DNA of 64,000 bases from Flavobacterium lacisediminis (GTDB lineage Bacteria > Bacteroidota > Bacteroidia > Flavobacteriales > Flavobacteriaceae). Positions within the stretch are counted from its first letter, which is position 1. Each line of letters starts with the position of its first letter. Below are positions 1-7,940 of this stretch, one piece after another. The notes below the pieces were generated by a model that saw only the letters and a program-made list of their open reading frames with translations, was not told the origin of the DNA and made no database searches. A program made the position numbers and the translations under genes. The stretch is taken from the NCBI RefSeq assembly GCF_025909975.1, contig NZ_JAPCIO010000004.1, forward strand, positions 62,001-126,000. The letters are read 5' to 3'.

Positions 1-188
1 CCATCATCAAAGTAGCGCATTCTAATTCAAACGCGGAGTTATTCTGGTATTTAGACGATAAATATGTAGGAACCACAAAAACCTTTCACGAGAAACCTAT
101 TTTTGCTACAACAGGATTTCATATCATTACCGTAGTAGATGAATTTGGTAACGAAATCAGAAGAAAAGTACAATTTGAGAGTGAATAA
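1..188 (+). CDS. pbpC: Penicillin-binding protein 1C, C-terminal end (partial)
   Basis: The reading frame is open from the window edge (codons from base 3) to TAA at 186-188 and gives about 61 residues. The text resembles the C-terminal beta-sandwich (BiPBP_C) of penicillin-binding protein 1C: an FWYLDD segment, then GTT, then H, ending in a VDEFGNE strand. Full-length family members are periplasmic peptidoglycan transglycosylase/transpeptidases anchored in the inner membrane; those domains would lie upstream of the window. A terminator follows directly. The assignment rests on the short tail only. Confidence 0.6.
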   Translation, partial: IIKVAHSNSNAELFWYLDDKYVGTTKTFHEKPIFATTGFHIITVVDEFGNEIRRKVQFESE

Positions 189-193
189 AAACA

Positions 194-230
194 AAAAAAC
201 CGCCAATCTTTCGAAAGGCGGTTTTTTATT
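194..230. terminator. Bidirectional Rho-independent terminator
   Basis: Stem AAACCGCC / GGCGGTTT with T-runs on both strands, between the converging pbpC tail and the RNase G/E gene. Confidence 0.85.
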
Positions 231-250
231 TTTACAGGATACATCCCATA

Positions 251-1801
251 TTATTTTACTATAATTTCATTTCCTTCTTTATCAAGGAAGTGATATTCTA
301 GATACGTGTAAGCGTCACGAGGTATAATTTTCACCCATTTCTTATATTCGAAAAACCATTTCGAACGTAATGATGGAAAACCTTTTGTAAGGTATGCTGC
401 CACAAAAGGGTGTACATTAAGTACAACTTTTTTATGGTCTTTTATAATGCGTTCAAGGTCAGATGCTATTTTGTCGATGATTAAAATTGGAGCTTCAATT
501 TCCCCGTTTTCATTGTTAGGGTCTTCTTCTCTTGTTTTAATATTAACTTCTGGTCTAACTCTTTGTCTAGTTATTTGAATTAATCCAAATTTGCTAGGAG
601 GCAAGATTTTATGCTTGGCCTTATCGTCACTCATTTCTTCTCTTAAGAAGTCGTACAATACTTTGCGGTTTTCTGGATTTTGCATATCAATGAAATCCAC
701 CACAATAATTCCGCCCATGTCTCTAAGTCGTAACTGACGTGCAATTTCAGCTGCAGCAATCATATTAACTTCTAGAGCAGTATCTTCTTGGCTAGTTGCT
801 TTGCTTGAACGATTTCCGCTGTTCACGTCGATAACGTGTAAAGCTTCGGTATGTTCAATAATTAAATAAGCACCTTTGCTCATGGAAACTGTTTTTCCAA
901 AAGACGTTTTTATTTGTCGTTCAATATTGTATTTCTCAAAAAGAGGCAGTTCCTTAGACTGATAGTGTTTTACGATAGACACTTTATCGGGAGCTATTTC
1001 TTGCAAATACTCCTTCGTTTCAAGATACAAATCTTCATCATCAACATGAATTCCAGTGAAGGTATCATTAAATACATCTCTTAAGATAGAAGAAGCTTTG
1101 TTAAGTTCTCCTAATACTTTTGATGGATGATGAGCAGTTTGTAACCTTCTGCTCATTGCTGACCAACGGTCAAGCAGTGTTTGCAGGTCTTTATCAAGTT
1201 CGGCTACTTTTTTGCCTTCGGCTACTGTTCTCACAATAACCCCGAATCCTTTTGGTTTAATAGATTGAACCAGTCGTTTTAATCGGTCTTTTTCTTCTCT
1301 TGATTCTATTTTTTGAGAAACAGAAACTCGGTCTGAAAAAGGAACTAAAACCACATATCTTCCAGCTAAAGAAATCTCAGAACTAATTCTGGGACCTTTG
1401 GTAGAGATAGGCTCTTTTACTACTTGAACTAAAACTGATTGATTGGCACTTAGAATGTCGGTTATAGAGCCATCTTTGTCAATTTCAGCTTCAAAAGGAA
1501 AATTTTTGAGTGAATAATCTTTTATTTTACCTGCGCTTACAAGTTTAATGAATTTCATTAAAGAAGGAAGATTTGGACCTAAGTCGTGATAATGCAAAAA
1601 AGCATCTTTCTCATGACCTAAATTCACAAATGCGGCATTTAAGCCAGCAACGGGTTTACGGATTTTGGCAATAAAAATATCACCAACCGCAAAATTGCTT
1701 TGTTTTTCTTCTTCTTTGTGTAATTCAATTAGTTTTCCATCTTTTAATAAGGCAAAATCTACAGCGTCTGAACCTGATCGAATAATTAACTCTTTGTTCA
1801 T
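251..1801 (-). CDS. rng: Ribonuclease G/E family endoribonuclease
   Basis: A 516-residue endoribonuclease of the Rne/Rng family, which cleaves single-stranded RNA in mRNA decay and rRNA maturation. An S1-like domain lies in the first ~130 residues (GDIFIAKI, GLNAAFVNLG). The core holds the metal-site DVNSG segment and the VVDFIDM strand typical of the RNase E/G DNase-I-like subdomain. Length fits RNase G rather than RNase E: there is no long C-terminal scaffold. The CPxC zinc-link cysteines of E. coli RNase E are absent; at that place the chain reads RVRPEVNIKTREEDPN. ATG codons at 1810 and 1801 are both in frame; I chose 1801 because MNKELIIR resembles family N-termini. It converges on the pbpC terminator. 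Confidence 0.93.
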   Translation of the reverse strand: MNKELIIRSGSDAVDFALLKDGKLIELHKEEEKQSNFAVGDIFIAKIRKPVAGLNAAFVNLGHEKDAFLHYHDLGPNLPSLMKFIKLVSAGKIKDYSLKNFPFEAEIDKDGSITDILSANQSVLVQVVKEPISTKGPRISSEISLAGRYVVLVPFSDRVSVSQKIESREEKDRLKRLVQSIKPKGFGVIVRTVAEGKKVAELDKDLQTLLDRWSAMSRRLQTAHHPSKVLGELNKASSILRDVFNDTFTGIHVDDEDLYLETKEYLQEIAPDKVSIVKHYQSKELPLFEKYNIERQIKTSFGKTVSMSKGAYLIIEHTEALHVIDVNSGNRSSKATSQEDTALEVNMIAAAEIARQLRLRDMGGIIVVDFIDMQNPENRKVLYDFLREEMSDDKAKHKILPPSKFGLIQITRQRVRPEVNIKTREEDPNNENGEIEAPILIIDKIASDLERIIKDHKKVVLNVHPFVAAYLTKGFPSLRSKWFFEYKKWVKIIPRDAYTYLEYHFLDKEGNEIIVK

Positions 1802-1827
1802 GCAGTACATTTTTATCCGAACTTTTC

Positions 1828-1905
1828 GGCAATAGGCAATAAGTTATAAGCAATAGGCGTAAAACGCATACAGCTTAAAGCTTAAGGCTTATGGCTAATT
1901 GTAAG
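1828..1905. repeat. Intergenic phrase-like repeat (GCAATAGGCAATAAG type)
   Basis: Non-coding stretch with iterated words such as GCAATAGGC, ATAAGTTATAAGCAATAGGC and AGCTTAAAGCTTAAGGCTTA. It has no open frame and lies upstream of the RNase gene. Similar word-repeat spacers occur at 48055-48105, 50724-50815 and 52725-52780. No function is assigned. Confidence 0.45.
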
Positions 1906-1986
1906 GATGGATTAAATAATAATTTTACAGGATTTTTCCCGATAATCAATGTTAAATTGATTGTTTTCAATGAACTTTTTTTTCTA

Positions 1987-2023
1987 AAAAAGAAAAAGTA
2001 GTTTTAAACTACTTTTTCTTTTT
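1987..2023 (-). terminator. Hairpin terminator overlapping the end of the 30-residue gene
   Basis: A perfect 18-bp inverted repeat around one central base, AAAAAGAAAAAGTAGTTT against its complement. On the minus strand the upstream arm contains the last lysine codons and the TAG stop of the 30-residue gene; the downstream arm begins inside the hairpin and ends in T-rich DNA. It most likely terminates the HU/small-protein transcript. Confidence 0.65.
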
Positions 2024-2101
2024 ATGACGGTTTGCTCTCGCTCTTTTCTTACGTTTGTGAGTTGCTACCTTATGTCTTTTTCTTTTTTTACCACTTGGCA
2101 T
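2009..2101 (-). CDS. 30-residue, extremely basic ribosomal-type protein
   Basis: ATG at 2101 to TAG at 2009-2011 gives 30 residues beginning MPSGKKRKRHKVATHKRKK and ending RANRHKKKK; over half are Lys, Arg or His. It is too short for routine gene calling. The composition and the R/K-H-K pattern resemble very small ribosomal proteins of the bS22/AURKAIP1-COX24 type; a small protein called bL38 has also been described from a Flavobacterium ribosome, and I cannot say from memory which, if either, this is. It sits 32 bp downstream of HU on the same strand, and its final codons form part of a terminator hairpin. Real gene likely; exact family uncertain. Confidence 0.75.
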   Translation of the reverse strand: MPSGKKRKRHKVATHKRKKRARANRHKKKK

Positions 2102-2133
2102 AACATGTTGGTGTTTAGATTAATAAATAGTTT

Positions 2134-2427
2134 TTATACTGTAACTTCTGTTTTTTCTTTAACGCTTTCTACAAACACTTTAGCTGGTTTAAATGCTGGA
2201 ATGTTGTGTGCAGGGATTTTAATTGTAGTGTTTTTAGAAATGTTTCTTCCTGTTTTTTCAGCTCTAGTTTTGATGATAAAACTTCCAAAACCTCTTAAAT
2301 AAACATTGTCACCAGTTTCTAACGAGTTTTTCACTTCTTCCATAAAAGTCTCAACTGTTGCTTGAACATCTCCTTTTTCAAGTCCTAATTTCTCTGAAAT
2401 TTTCGCTACGATATCTGCTTTCGTCAT
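2134..2427 (-). CDS. hup: HU/IHF-family nucleoid DNA-binding protein
   Basis: 97 residues, the usual HU length. The N-terminal helices begin MTKADIVAKISEKLGLEKGDV. The beta-arm signature runs LRGFGSFIIKTRAEKTGRNISKNTTIKIPAHNIPAFKPAKVF, including the GRN loop and the IPA(H)NIPAFKP arm tip that intercalates into DNA. It acts as a dimer that bends and compacts DNA. A clear -7 box at 2468-2475 lies ~40 bp upstream, and the small basic gene follows on the same strand. HU versus IHF subtype cannot be settled by eye. Confidence 0.95.
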   Translation of the reverse strand: MTKADIVAKISEKLGLEKGDVQATVETFMEEVKNSLETGDNVYLRGFGSFIIKTRAEKTGRNISKNTTIKIPAHNIPAFKPAKVFVESVKEKTEVTV

Positions 2428-2467
2428 TTTCTTTCGTATTTATATTTTGTGTATTTTTTTGAGTTTG

Positions 2468-2475
2468 CAAATATA
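2468..2475 (-). promoter_or_regulatory. Promoter -7 box for HU gene
   Basis: Minus-strand TATATTTG matches the Bacteroidota -7 consensus TAnnTTTG. A TTG on the same strand at 2489-2491 is a plausible -33 element. Confidence 0.6.
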
Positions 2476-2532
2476 AGAATTAAAAAAACAATAATTCAAC
2501 GTTAATTGATTAAATTTTAATTACTAAAGATT

Positions 2533-2540
2533 TATTTTTG
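2533..2540 (+). promoter_or_regulatory. Promoter -7 box for mutY
   Basis: TATTTTTG (TAnnTTTG type) 17 bp upstream of the mutY ATG. Confidence 0.5.
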
Positions 2541-2557
2541 TTGCCTTATAAAAAATC

Positions 2558-3607
2558 ATGGAATTTTCTAACTCTTTAATTCATTGGTATTTACAGAACA
2601 AGCGCGATTTACCATGGCGAAACACGACAAATCCATACCCGATTTGGCTCTCAGAAATTATGCTTCAACAGACGCGTGTGGCACAAGGTTTGCCTTATTT
2701 TTTGTCTTTTACTGATGCTTTTCCAACAATTTTCGACCTAGCAAATGCCGATGAAGAACAAGTTTTAAAATTATGGCAAGGCCTAGGTTATTATTCCAGA
2801 GCCAGAAACTTACATGCTACTGCAAAACACATTGCTTTTGAATTAAACGGAGAATTCCCACCTACATATAAAGAATTATTGAAGCTAAAAGGAGTTGGTG
2901 AATATACCGCTGCTGCTATTGCTTCTTTTTCATATAACGAACCTGTAGCTGTTTTAGATGGTAATGTTTTCAGAGTTTTGAGTCGTTATTTTAATGTAGA
3001 TAGCGATATTTCTTTGCCAAAAACTAAAATAGAATTCCAACAATTAGCGCAAGAAGTTTTAGACAAGAAGAATGCTGCAGTATTTAATCAAGCGATTATG
3101 GAATTTGGTGCGCTACAATGTGTTCCAAAAAATCCGGATTGTAATTCTTGTGTTTTAAATTCGAGTTGTGCTGCTCTTCAACATAAAAAAGTTTCAGAAT
3201 TACCCGTAAAGTCTAAGAAAACAAAAGTGACGAATCGCTATTTGAATTATTTAATTTTGAAAGATTCGGATTCCAATTATATTGTGCAAAAACGCGAAGG
3301 AAAAGGAATTTGGGAAAATTTATATGAGTTTCCTCTTTTAGAAACCGACTTTTTATTGTCTGAAAAAGATGCGATTGATCAGATTTCAAAAATGCAATTC
3401 TACAATCAAAAACCTTCGGAAATTTTGATTTTACAAAACGAAATCACGCTTCATAAATTATCGCATCAGCATTTGCATATTCGTTTTTTCGAACTTCGTT
3501 TTGCTTCGAAATTACCTGATTCAAAACCTTTTACAGCAATAGAAAAATTACCTTTTCCAATTGTAATTCATAATTTTATGGTTTCAAATTATTTTAATTC
3601 GCATTAA
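2558..3607 (+). CDS. mutY: A/G-specific adenine DNA glycosylase MutY
   Basis: 349 residues. It removes adenine mispaired with 8-oxoguanine in base-excision repair. Visible features are the N-terminal RDLPWRNTTNPYPIWLSEIMLQQTRV block with the catalytic Glu region, the helix-hairpin-helix LKGVGEYTAAAIASF, the catalytic Asp region VLDGNVFRVLSRYF, the [4Fe-4S] loop cysteines C-x6-C-x2-C-x5-C near residues 188-204 (CVPKNPDCNSCVLNSSC), and a C-terminal NUDIX-like domain that reads 8-oxoG. It stands first in the run mutY-ssb-gldE-gldD, an order common in flavobacteria. Confidence 0.97.
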   Translation: MEFSNSLIHWYLQNKRDLPWRNTTNPYPIWLSEIMLQQTRVAQGLPYFLSFTDAFPTIFDLANADEEQVLKLWQGLGYYSRARNLHATAKHIAFELNGEFPPTYKELLKLKGVGEYTAAAIASFSYNEPVAVLDGNVFRVLSRYFNVDSDISLPKTKIEFQQLAQEVLDKKNAAVFNQAIMEFGALQCVPKNPDCNSCVLNSSCAALQHKKVSELPVKSKKTKVTNRYLNYLILKDSDSNYIVQKREGKGIWENLYEFPLLETDFLLSEKDAIDQISKMQFYNQKPSEILILQNEITLHKLSHQHLHIRFFELRFASKLPDSKPFTAIEKLPFPIVIHNFMVSNYFNSH

Positions 3608-3612
3608 ATTAC

Positions 3613-3620
3613 TATTTTTG
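3613..3620 (+). promoter_or_regulatory. Promoter -7 box for ssb
   Basis: TATTTTTG, TAnnTTTG type, 26 bp before the ssb ATG. It suggests that ssb and the gliding genes have their own promoter besides read-through from mutY. Confidence 0.45.
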
Positions 3621-3645
3621 ATTAACCCTAATACATTTACAAGCC

Positions 3646-4047
3646 ATGAACGGAACTTTAAACAAGGTAATATTGATAGGTCACTTAGGTGATGAAGTAA
3701 AAATGCATTACTTCGAAGGAGGCAATTGCATCGGACGTTTTCCTTTAGCGACAAACGAAGTATATATCAATAAAACTACTGGAGAAAAAATCACCTCTAC
3801 AGAATGGCACAACATTGTCGTTCGTAATAAGGCAGCCGAAATCTGTGAAAAATATCTTTCTAAAGGAGATAAAATTTACATCGAAGGACGTATAAAGTCG
3901 CGTCAATGGCAAGCTGAAGATGGTGCTACAAAATACACTACTGAAATTCAAGTGACCGAATTTACTTTCTTAACTACCAAAAAAGATACTGATTTAAGTA
4001 AATCTTCTTTACCAACAGGTAGCGCACCAGATGATTTTAATGTTTAA
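3646..4047 (+). CDS. ssb: Single-stranded DNA-binding protein
   Basis: 133 residues with an OB fold from residue 1: MNGTLNKVILIGHLGDE, then FPLATNEVYINKTTGEKITSTEWHNIVV and YIEGRIKSRQW, the standard SSB strands. The C-terminus ends PTGSAPDDFNV, a degenerate form of the acidic DDIPF tail that recruits repair partners. It is the second gene of the mutY-ssb-gldE-gldD run. Function is tetrameric coating of ssDNA in replication and repair. Confidence 0.95.
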   Translation: MNGTLNKVILIGHLGDEVKMHYFEGGNCIGRFPLATNEVYINKTTGEKITSTEWHNIVVRNKAAEICEKYLSKGDKIYIEGRIKSRQWQAEDGATKYTTEIQVTEFTFLTTKKDTDLSKSSLPTGSAPDDFNV

Positions 4048-4062
4048 CTAAATTAATTTAAT

Positions 4063-5352
4063 TTGGATCCTGATCCTGCCAGTTTACTTCACACGATAGA
4101 TTTTGAATTCCTTTTCGGAATAGTAGCAATTGTTATATTGCTCGCTTGTTCTGCCTTTATTTCGGGTTCTGAAGTAGCTCTTTTTTCTTTATCTCAAAAA
4201 GATGTAGATGAAATTCTAAATAAAGATTTCAACAAAGGAACTCTTATTTCCAGATTATTAGAAAAACCTAAGAAATTATTAGCTACTATTTTAGTTGCCA
4301 ATAATTTTGTGAATATTGCTATTGTAATCATTTTCTCTTCTTTTAGTGGACGATTATTTAACGGAATTGAATCTTCTGTTTTACGATTTGTTTTAGAAGT
4401 TGTAGTAGTTACGTTCTTCATTTTACTTTTCGGAGAAGTTTTACCTAAAATTTATGCCAATCGAAACAACATGGATTTTTCCCAAAAAGTGGTAATTCCT
4501 ATTTCGATTTTAAATAATGTATTATCTCCTATTAGTGTTCCTATGCGAAATGGAATTCTTTTTATTGAAAAGAAACTGAATGTACAAAAAGGAAATTTTT
4601 CGGTAAATCAACTTTCACAAGCGTTAGAATTGACTTCACAATCGGATACAACGGACGGTGAACAGAAGATTTTGGAGGGTATTGTAACTTTCGGAAACAC
4701 CGAAGTCCGTCAAGTGATGAGTCCGAGAATAGATGTTTTTGCTTTAAATATTGAAGAAACTTTCGAAGAAATAATGCCGAAAATTGTCGAAAAAGGTTAT
4801 TCTAGAATCCCAGTCTACAAAGAAAATATCGACCAAATTGAAGGAATTTTATTTATCAAAGATTTGATTCCACACATTGATAGTGAAACATTTGATTGGG
4901 TAACATTACTTCGTCAACCTTTCTTTGTTCCAGAAAATAAAAAATTAGACGATTTATTGAAAGATTTTCAGGGAATGAAAAGCCACTTAGCTGTTGTGGT
5001 GGATGAATATGGAGGAACTTCTGGAATCATTTCGTTAGAAGATGTTTTGGAAGAAATTGTGGGCGATATTAGTGATGAATTTGATGATGAAGATTTGATT
5101 TATTCTCAAATTGATGATAAAAATTTCCTATTTGAAGGTAAAATTAGCTTGAAAGATTTTTATCGAATAATTGATGTGGATGAAAATGAATTTGAAAGTA
5201 AAAAAGGTGAAGCTGAAACTTTAGCTGGTTTCTTACTCGAGATTTCTGGAAATTTCCCAAAGAAAAGACAGAAAATAACGTTCCATAATCTTATTTTTAC
5301 CATCGAAAATGTAGATAAGAGAAGAATAAAACAAATAAAAGTTACGTTATAA
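4063..5352 (+). CDS. gldE: Gliding motility-associated protein GldE (CNNM/CBS membrane protein)
   Basis: 429 residues starting at TTG (4063); the N-terminus MDPDPASLLHTIDFEFLFGI matches the usual GldE start and no closer ATG exists. Order: a DUF21/CNNM transmembrane domain (about three membrane segments, residues ~15-150; LLFGEVLPKIYANRN), a pair of CBS domains (~200-330; MSPRIDVFAL, YSRIPVYKENIDQIEGILFIKDL, VVVDEYGGTSGIISLEDVLEEIVGDI), then a C-terminal CorC/HlyC domain. It is a hemolysin-like inner-membrane protein. GldE acts with GldD in gliding and type IX secretion; its biochemical role is not established. gldD follows 5 bp downstream. Confidence 0.95.
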   Translation: MDPDPASLLHTIDFEFLFGIVAIVILLACSAFISGSEVALFSLSQKDVDEILNKDFNKGTLISRLLEKPKKLLATILVANNFVNIAIVIIFSSFSGRLFNGIESSVLRFVLEVVVVTFFILLFGEVLPKIYANRNNMDFSQKVVIPISILNNVLSPISVPMRNGILFIEKKLNVQKGNFSVNQLSQALELTSQSDTTDGEQKILEGIVTFGNTEVRQVMSPRIDVFALNIEETFEEIMPKIVEKGYSRIPVYKENIDQIEGILFIKDLIPHIDSETFDWVTLLRQPFFVPENKKLDDLLKDFQGMKSHLAVVVDEYGGTSGIISLEDVLEEIVGDISDEFDDEDLIYSQIDDKNFLFEGKISLKDFYRIIDVDENEFESKKGEAETLAGFLLEISGNFPKKRQKITFHNLIFTIENVDKRRIKQIKVTL

Positions 5353-5357
5353 GAATC

Positions 5358-5915
5358 ATGATACAAAATATATTGAAATTAAGTTGTTTGGGATTGTTTT
5401 TTGGATTGGTTTCTTGTGGAGACGAAACATTACCAAAACCAAAAGGACATTTGAGTTTGGAATATCCAAAAGCCAAATATTCTAAATTAAATTCGGATTG
5501 TACTTTTACTTTTGAAAAAAATGATTTGGCTAATATAAAAGATAAATCATGTGCTTTCGAAATTAATTATCCGAAGATGAAAGCTACGATTTACCTTACT
5601 CACAAATCAGTTAATAACGACATTGATAAATTATTACGTGATGCTCAAAAACTAACTTACGACCACGTAGTGAAAGCAGATGATATTCTAGAACAACCTT
5701 TTATTAATGACAAAAAAAAGGTATACGGAATGTTCTATGAAGTAGGTGGAAACGCGGCTACAAACGCTCAATTTTACGTTACCGATAGCACAAAAAACTT
5801 TATAGTAGGAAGCGTTTATTTTTACGCAAAACCAAATTTTGATTCTATTTTACCAGCAGCAAATTATCTAAAAGAAGATATGCGAAGAATTTTGGAGACT
5901 TTGGAATGGAAATAA
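5358..5915 (+). CDS. gldD: Gliding motility lipoprotein GldD
   Basis: 185 residues. A lipoprotein signal peptide ends at the lipobox LVSC (Cys ~20). The mature start GDETLPKPKGHLSLEYPKAKY is the conserved GldD opening, and the rest (FEINYPKMKATIYLTHK, VGGNAATNAQFYVTDS, FIVGSVYFYAKPNFDSI) also fits. Known as essential for gliding and T9SS function in Flavobacterium. It is coupled to gldE. Confidence 0.95.
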   Translation: MIQNILKLSCLGLFFGLVSCGDETLPKPKGHLSLEYPKAKYSKLNSDCTFTFEKNDLANIKDKSCAFEINYPKMKATIYLTHKSVNNDIDKLLRDAQKLTYDHVVKADDILEQPFINDKKKVYGMFYEVGGNAATNAQFYVTDSTKNFIVGSVYFYAKPNFDSILPAANYLKEDMRRILETLEWK

Positions 5916-5942
5916 ATTTGTATTAATTTCTAATTTACAAAA

Positions 5943-6509
5943 ATGGTCAAAGTCAAACTAATATCATTTATCATTTCAATTGTGTTATTATTAATCAATA
6001 ATGATTCACTTAATGACAAGATTTATAAATGTCATAAGTCTAATATTGCTAAATTTTCAAATGAAATAGAGTCGCAGTTTGATTTTAGAAAGCAATATAT
6101 TAACGATATAATTGAACTACATCAGCAAAACAAAAATGATACAATTCTAATTATTGAAAAACATGATTTTGCTTGCGATGGTTGTCCCGCAAGTTTTGTT
6201 CAAATATTTTCTAAAGAAAAATATATTGAATTTAGGCTTAATATGAGTGAAAATATTAATGAAAGTAAATATGAAGATAAATTTGAATCTGCCCTTAAAG
6301 AATATAAATCAAAAGTTCCTGGTATAGAAACGGAATATTTACATTCTGATTTGAAAATAATTTTTGAAAATTTAAAAAAAGGTAAAAAAATTAATCAGAT
6401 TCAAAAGGAGAATAATACTAATGATTGTTATGATGGAAGTAATTCAATTTACACTTTAATTTATCCAAACGATGAATTAAAATGTATGATAATTAGATGT
6501 TGGAAATAA
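5943..6509 (+). CDS. Hypothetical secreted or anchored protein, 188 aa
   Basis: Unrecognised. It opens with a hydrophobic segment (residues ~4-19) that could be a signal peptide or anchor. The body is Lys/Asn/Glu rich with six cysteines, including a CDGC pair (~78-81) and a pair near the C-terminus. The pairs suggest disulphides in the periplasm, but no family is evident. Codon use is more AT-rich than in gldD upstream. It ends at a strong terminator. Confidence 0.7.
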   Translation: MVKVKLISFIISIVLLLINNDSLNDKIYKCHKSNIAKFSNEIESQFDFRKQYINDIIELHQQNKNDTILIIEKHDFACDGCPASFVQIFSKEKYIEFRLNMSENINESKYEDKFESALKEYKSKVPGIETEYLHSDLKIIFENLKKGKKINQIQKENNTNDCYDGSNSIYTLIYPNDELKCMIIRCWK

Positions 6510-6540
6510 AAAAAGCCCTGATAATCTCAGGGCTTTTTTT
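6508..6540. terminator. Bidirectional terminator
   Basis: Stem AAAAGCCCTGA / TCAGGGCTTTT, loop TAATC, flanked by A- and T-runs, between converging genes. Confidence 0.9.
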
Positions 6541-6541
6541 A

Positions 6542-6910
6542 TTACATTTTTTTCGACTCTTTTACTTTGTAAGAATCACCACCAGCTACACCTTCAATGG
6601 TTTTGGTTAACGATTCTAAAGATTGTTTTTCAGAATCGAATTTTACGGTTGCAATTTTAGTTTCGAAATCTACTACTGCTTGTCCAACACCTTCTTGATC
6701 AGCTAATTTGTTTTCGATTGATTTAGCGCAACCCATAGCGCAAGTCATTCCGTCGATAGTAAAACTTGCAGTTTGCATTTTAGCTAAATCTGCTTCAGAA
6801 ACCGCTTCTTTTTTTGTTTCTTCAACAGCAACTTCCTTGCTTTCTTGTTTACAACTTGCAAAAGAAAGAGCGATTACAAGCGCTAAACCAATATTTTTTA
6901 AATTTTTCAT
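6542..6910 (-). CDS. Heavy-metal-associated (HMA) domain lipoprotein
   Basis: 122 residues from the ATG at 6910, beginning MKNLKNIGLALVIALSFASC, a lipoprotein signal with Cys ~20. An upstream in-frame ATG at 6955 overlaps the promoter box and is rejected. The C-terminal ~70 residues form an HMA fold: FTIDGMTCAMGCAKSIENKL. The metal loop reads C-x3-C instead of the usual C-x2-C. HMA domains bind Cu(I) or similar soft metals; a lipid-anchored single domain may buffer or hand over metal in the envelope. No metal ATPase is nearby. Confidence 0.85.
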   Translation of the reverse strand: MKNLKNIGLALVIALSFASCKQESKEVAVEETKKEAVSEADLAKMQTASFTIDGMTCAMGCAKSIENKLADQEGVGQAVVDFETKIATVKFDSEKQSLESLTKTIEGVAGGDSYKVKESKKM

Positions 6911-6931
6911 ACCTACAAATGTTAAATTAAA

Positions 6932-6960
6932 AGTCTTTAAATAAAGACTATGCAAAATTA
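6932..6960 (-). promoter_or_regulatory. Promoter and 5'-end hairpin of the HMA lipoprotein
   Basis: Minus-strand -7 box TAATTTTG at 6953-6960. Just downstream of the expected transcription start lies the inverted repeat AGTCTTT (6932-6938) / AAAGACT (6943-6949), which would form a stem-loop at the mRNA 5' end. Confidence 0.45.
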
Positions 6961-7020
6961 CAAAAATTCATAGTGCTATTTTAAAAATAAAGCCTGAATT
7001 TTGACGAACAAAATAGTGCA

Positions 7021-7890
7021 ATGGAAAACAATTCAACAAAATGGTATTTATTAGGCTTTTTAGGCTGTGTTTGGGGAAGTTCATTCATCTTAATGCAATT
7101 GGGTTTGAAAGGTGTAAATTCGGTTCAATTAGGGAGTTTGCGAATTCTTTTTGCGGCTTTGTTTTTAATTCTTGTTGGGTTTAAACAAATTCCTCAAATT
7201 CCGTTACACAAATGGAAATACATTGCGTTAACAGCTTTGTGTGGAACATTTATTCCAGCGTTTTTGTTTGCTTTTGCACTTTCCAAAATAGATGGTTCTA
7301 TTAGTTCAATTCTAAATTCATTAACTCCGTTAAATACATTATTAGCTGGATTGCTCTTTTTTGGAATGAGCGTGCAAAGAAGTCAAGTTTTTGGTGTGAT
7401 TATTGGATTTATTGGTTGCGCTTTGTTAGTGTTATTTGGTGATGGAGAAAATACAACTGAAAATTATTACTATGCAATTTTAGTTGTGATTGCTTCCGTT
7501 TTTTATGGTATCAATGTTAACTTAATTAAAAAATACTTATCCGATTTAAAACCTTTAACGATTAGCACAGGAAACTTCTTAATTATGTTTTTTCCAGCTT
7601 TAATCGTTTTATACTTTACGGGATTTTTTGATATTGTTCACGAAACTAAAGTACAAACTTCATTAGGCTTTATTGCTATTTTAGGTATCGTTGGAACCGG
7701 ATTTTCGAATATTTTATTTTTTAAATTGATTCAGCTTTCATCGCCTGTTTTTGCTTCTTCGGTTACTTATATTATTCCTGTGGTTGCTTTTATTCTAGGT
7801 TATTTATTTATGAATGAAACGCTTTCGGTTATTCAATTATTAGGCGCTTTGATAGTTTTAGTCGGAGTTTATTTTTCCAGTAAGAAATAA
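7021..7890 (+). CDS. EamA/DMT-family permease
   Basis: 289 residues with about ten hydrophobic segments in two homologous EamA halves (WGSSFILMQLGLKGV in half one; the second half starts near residue 150 with YAILVVIASVFYGINVNLIKKYL). This is an inner-membrane drug/metabolite transporter of the usual length; the substrate is unknown. Monocistronic between a divergent gene and a terminator. Confidence 0.9.
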   Translation: MENNSTKWYLLGFLGCVWGSSFILMQLGLKGVNSVQLGSLRILFAALFLILVGFKQIPQIPLHKWKYIALTALCGTFIPAFLFAFALSKIDGSISSILNSLTPLNTLLAGLLFFGMSVQRSQVFGVIIGFIGCALLVLFGDGENTTENYYYAILVVIASVFYGINVNLIKKYLSDLKPLTISTGNFLIMFFPALIVLYFTGFFDIVHETKVQTSLGFIAILGIVGTGFSNILFFKLIQLSSPVFASSVTYIIPVVAFILGYLFMNETLSVIQLLGALIVLVGVYFSSKK

Positions 7891-7921
7891 AAAAAAGCGC
7901 CCAATTTCTTGAGCGCTTTCT
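7890..7921. terminator. Bidirectional terminator
   Basis: Stem AAAGCGC / GCGCTTT with flanking A- and T-runs between the converging EamA and M16 genes. Confidence 0.75.
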
Positions 7922-7940
7922 GAATTTCATGTTTTGTTTA

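Noticed and set aside
2024..2302. 92-codon ORF opposite HU and the small basic gene
   Set aside because: It is antisense to two well-supported genes and shows no domain signal.
5943..6509. Thiol-disulphide protein call from the CDGC pair
   Set aside because: CDGCPAS lacks a thioredoxin-fold context; left as hypothetical.
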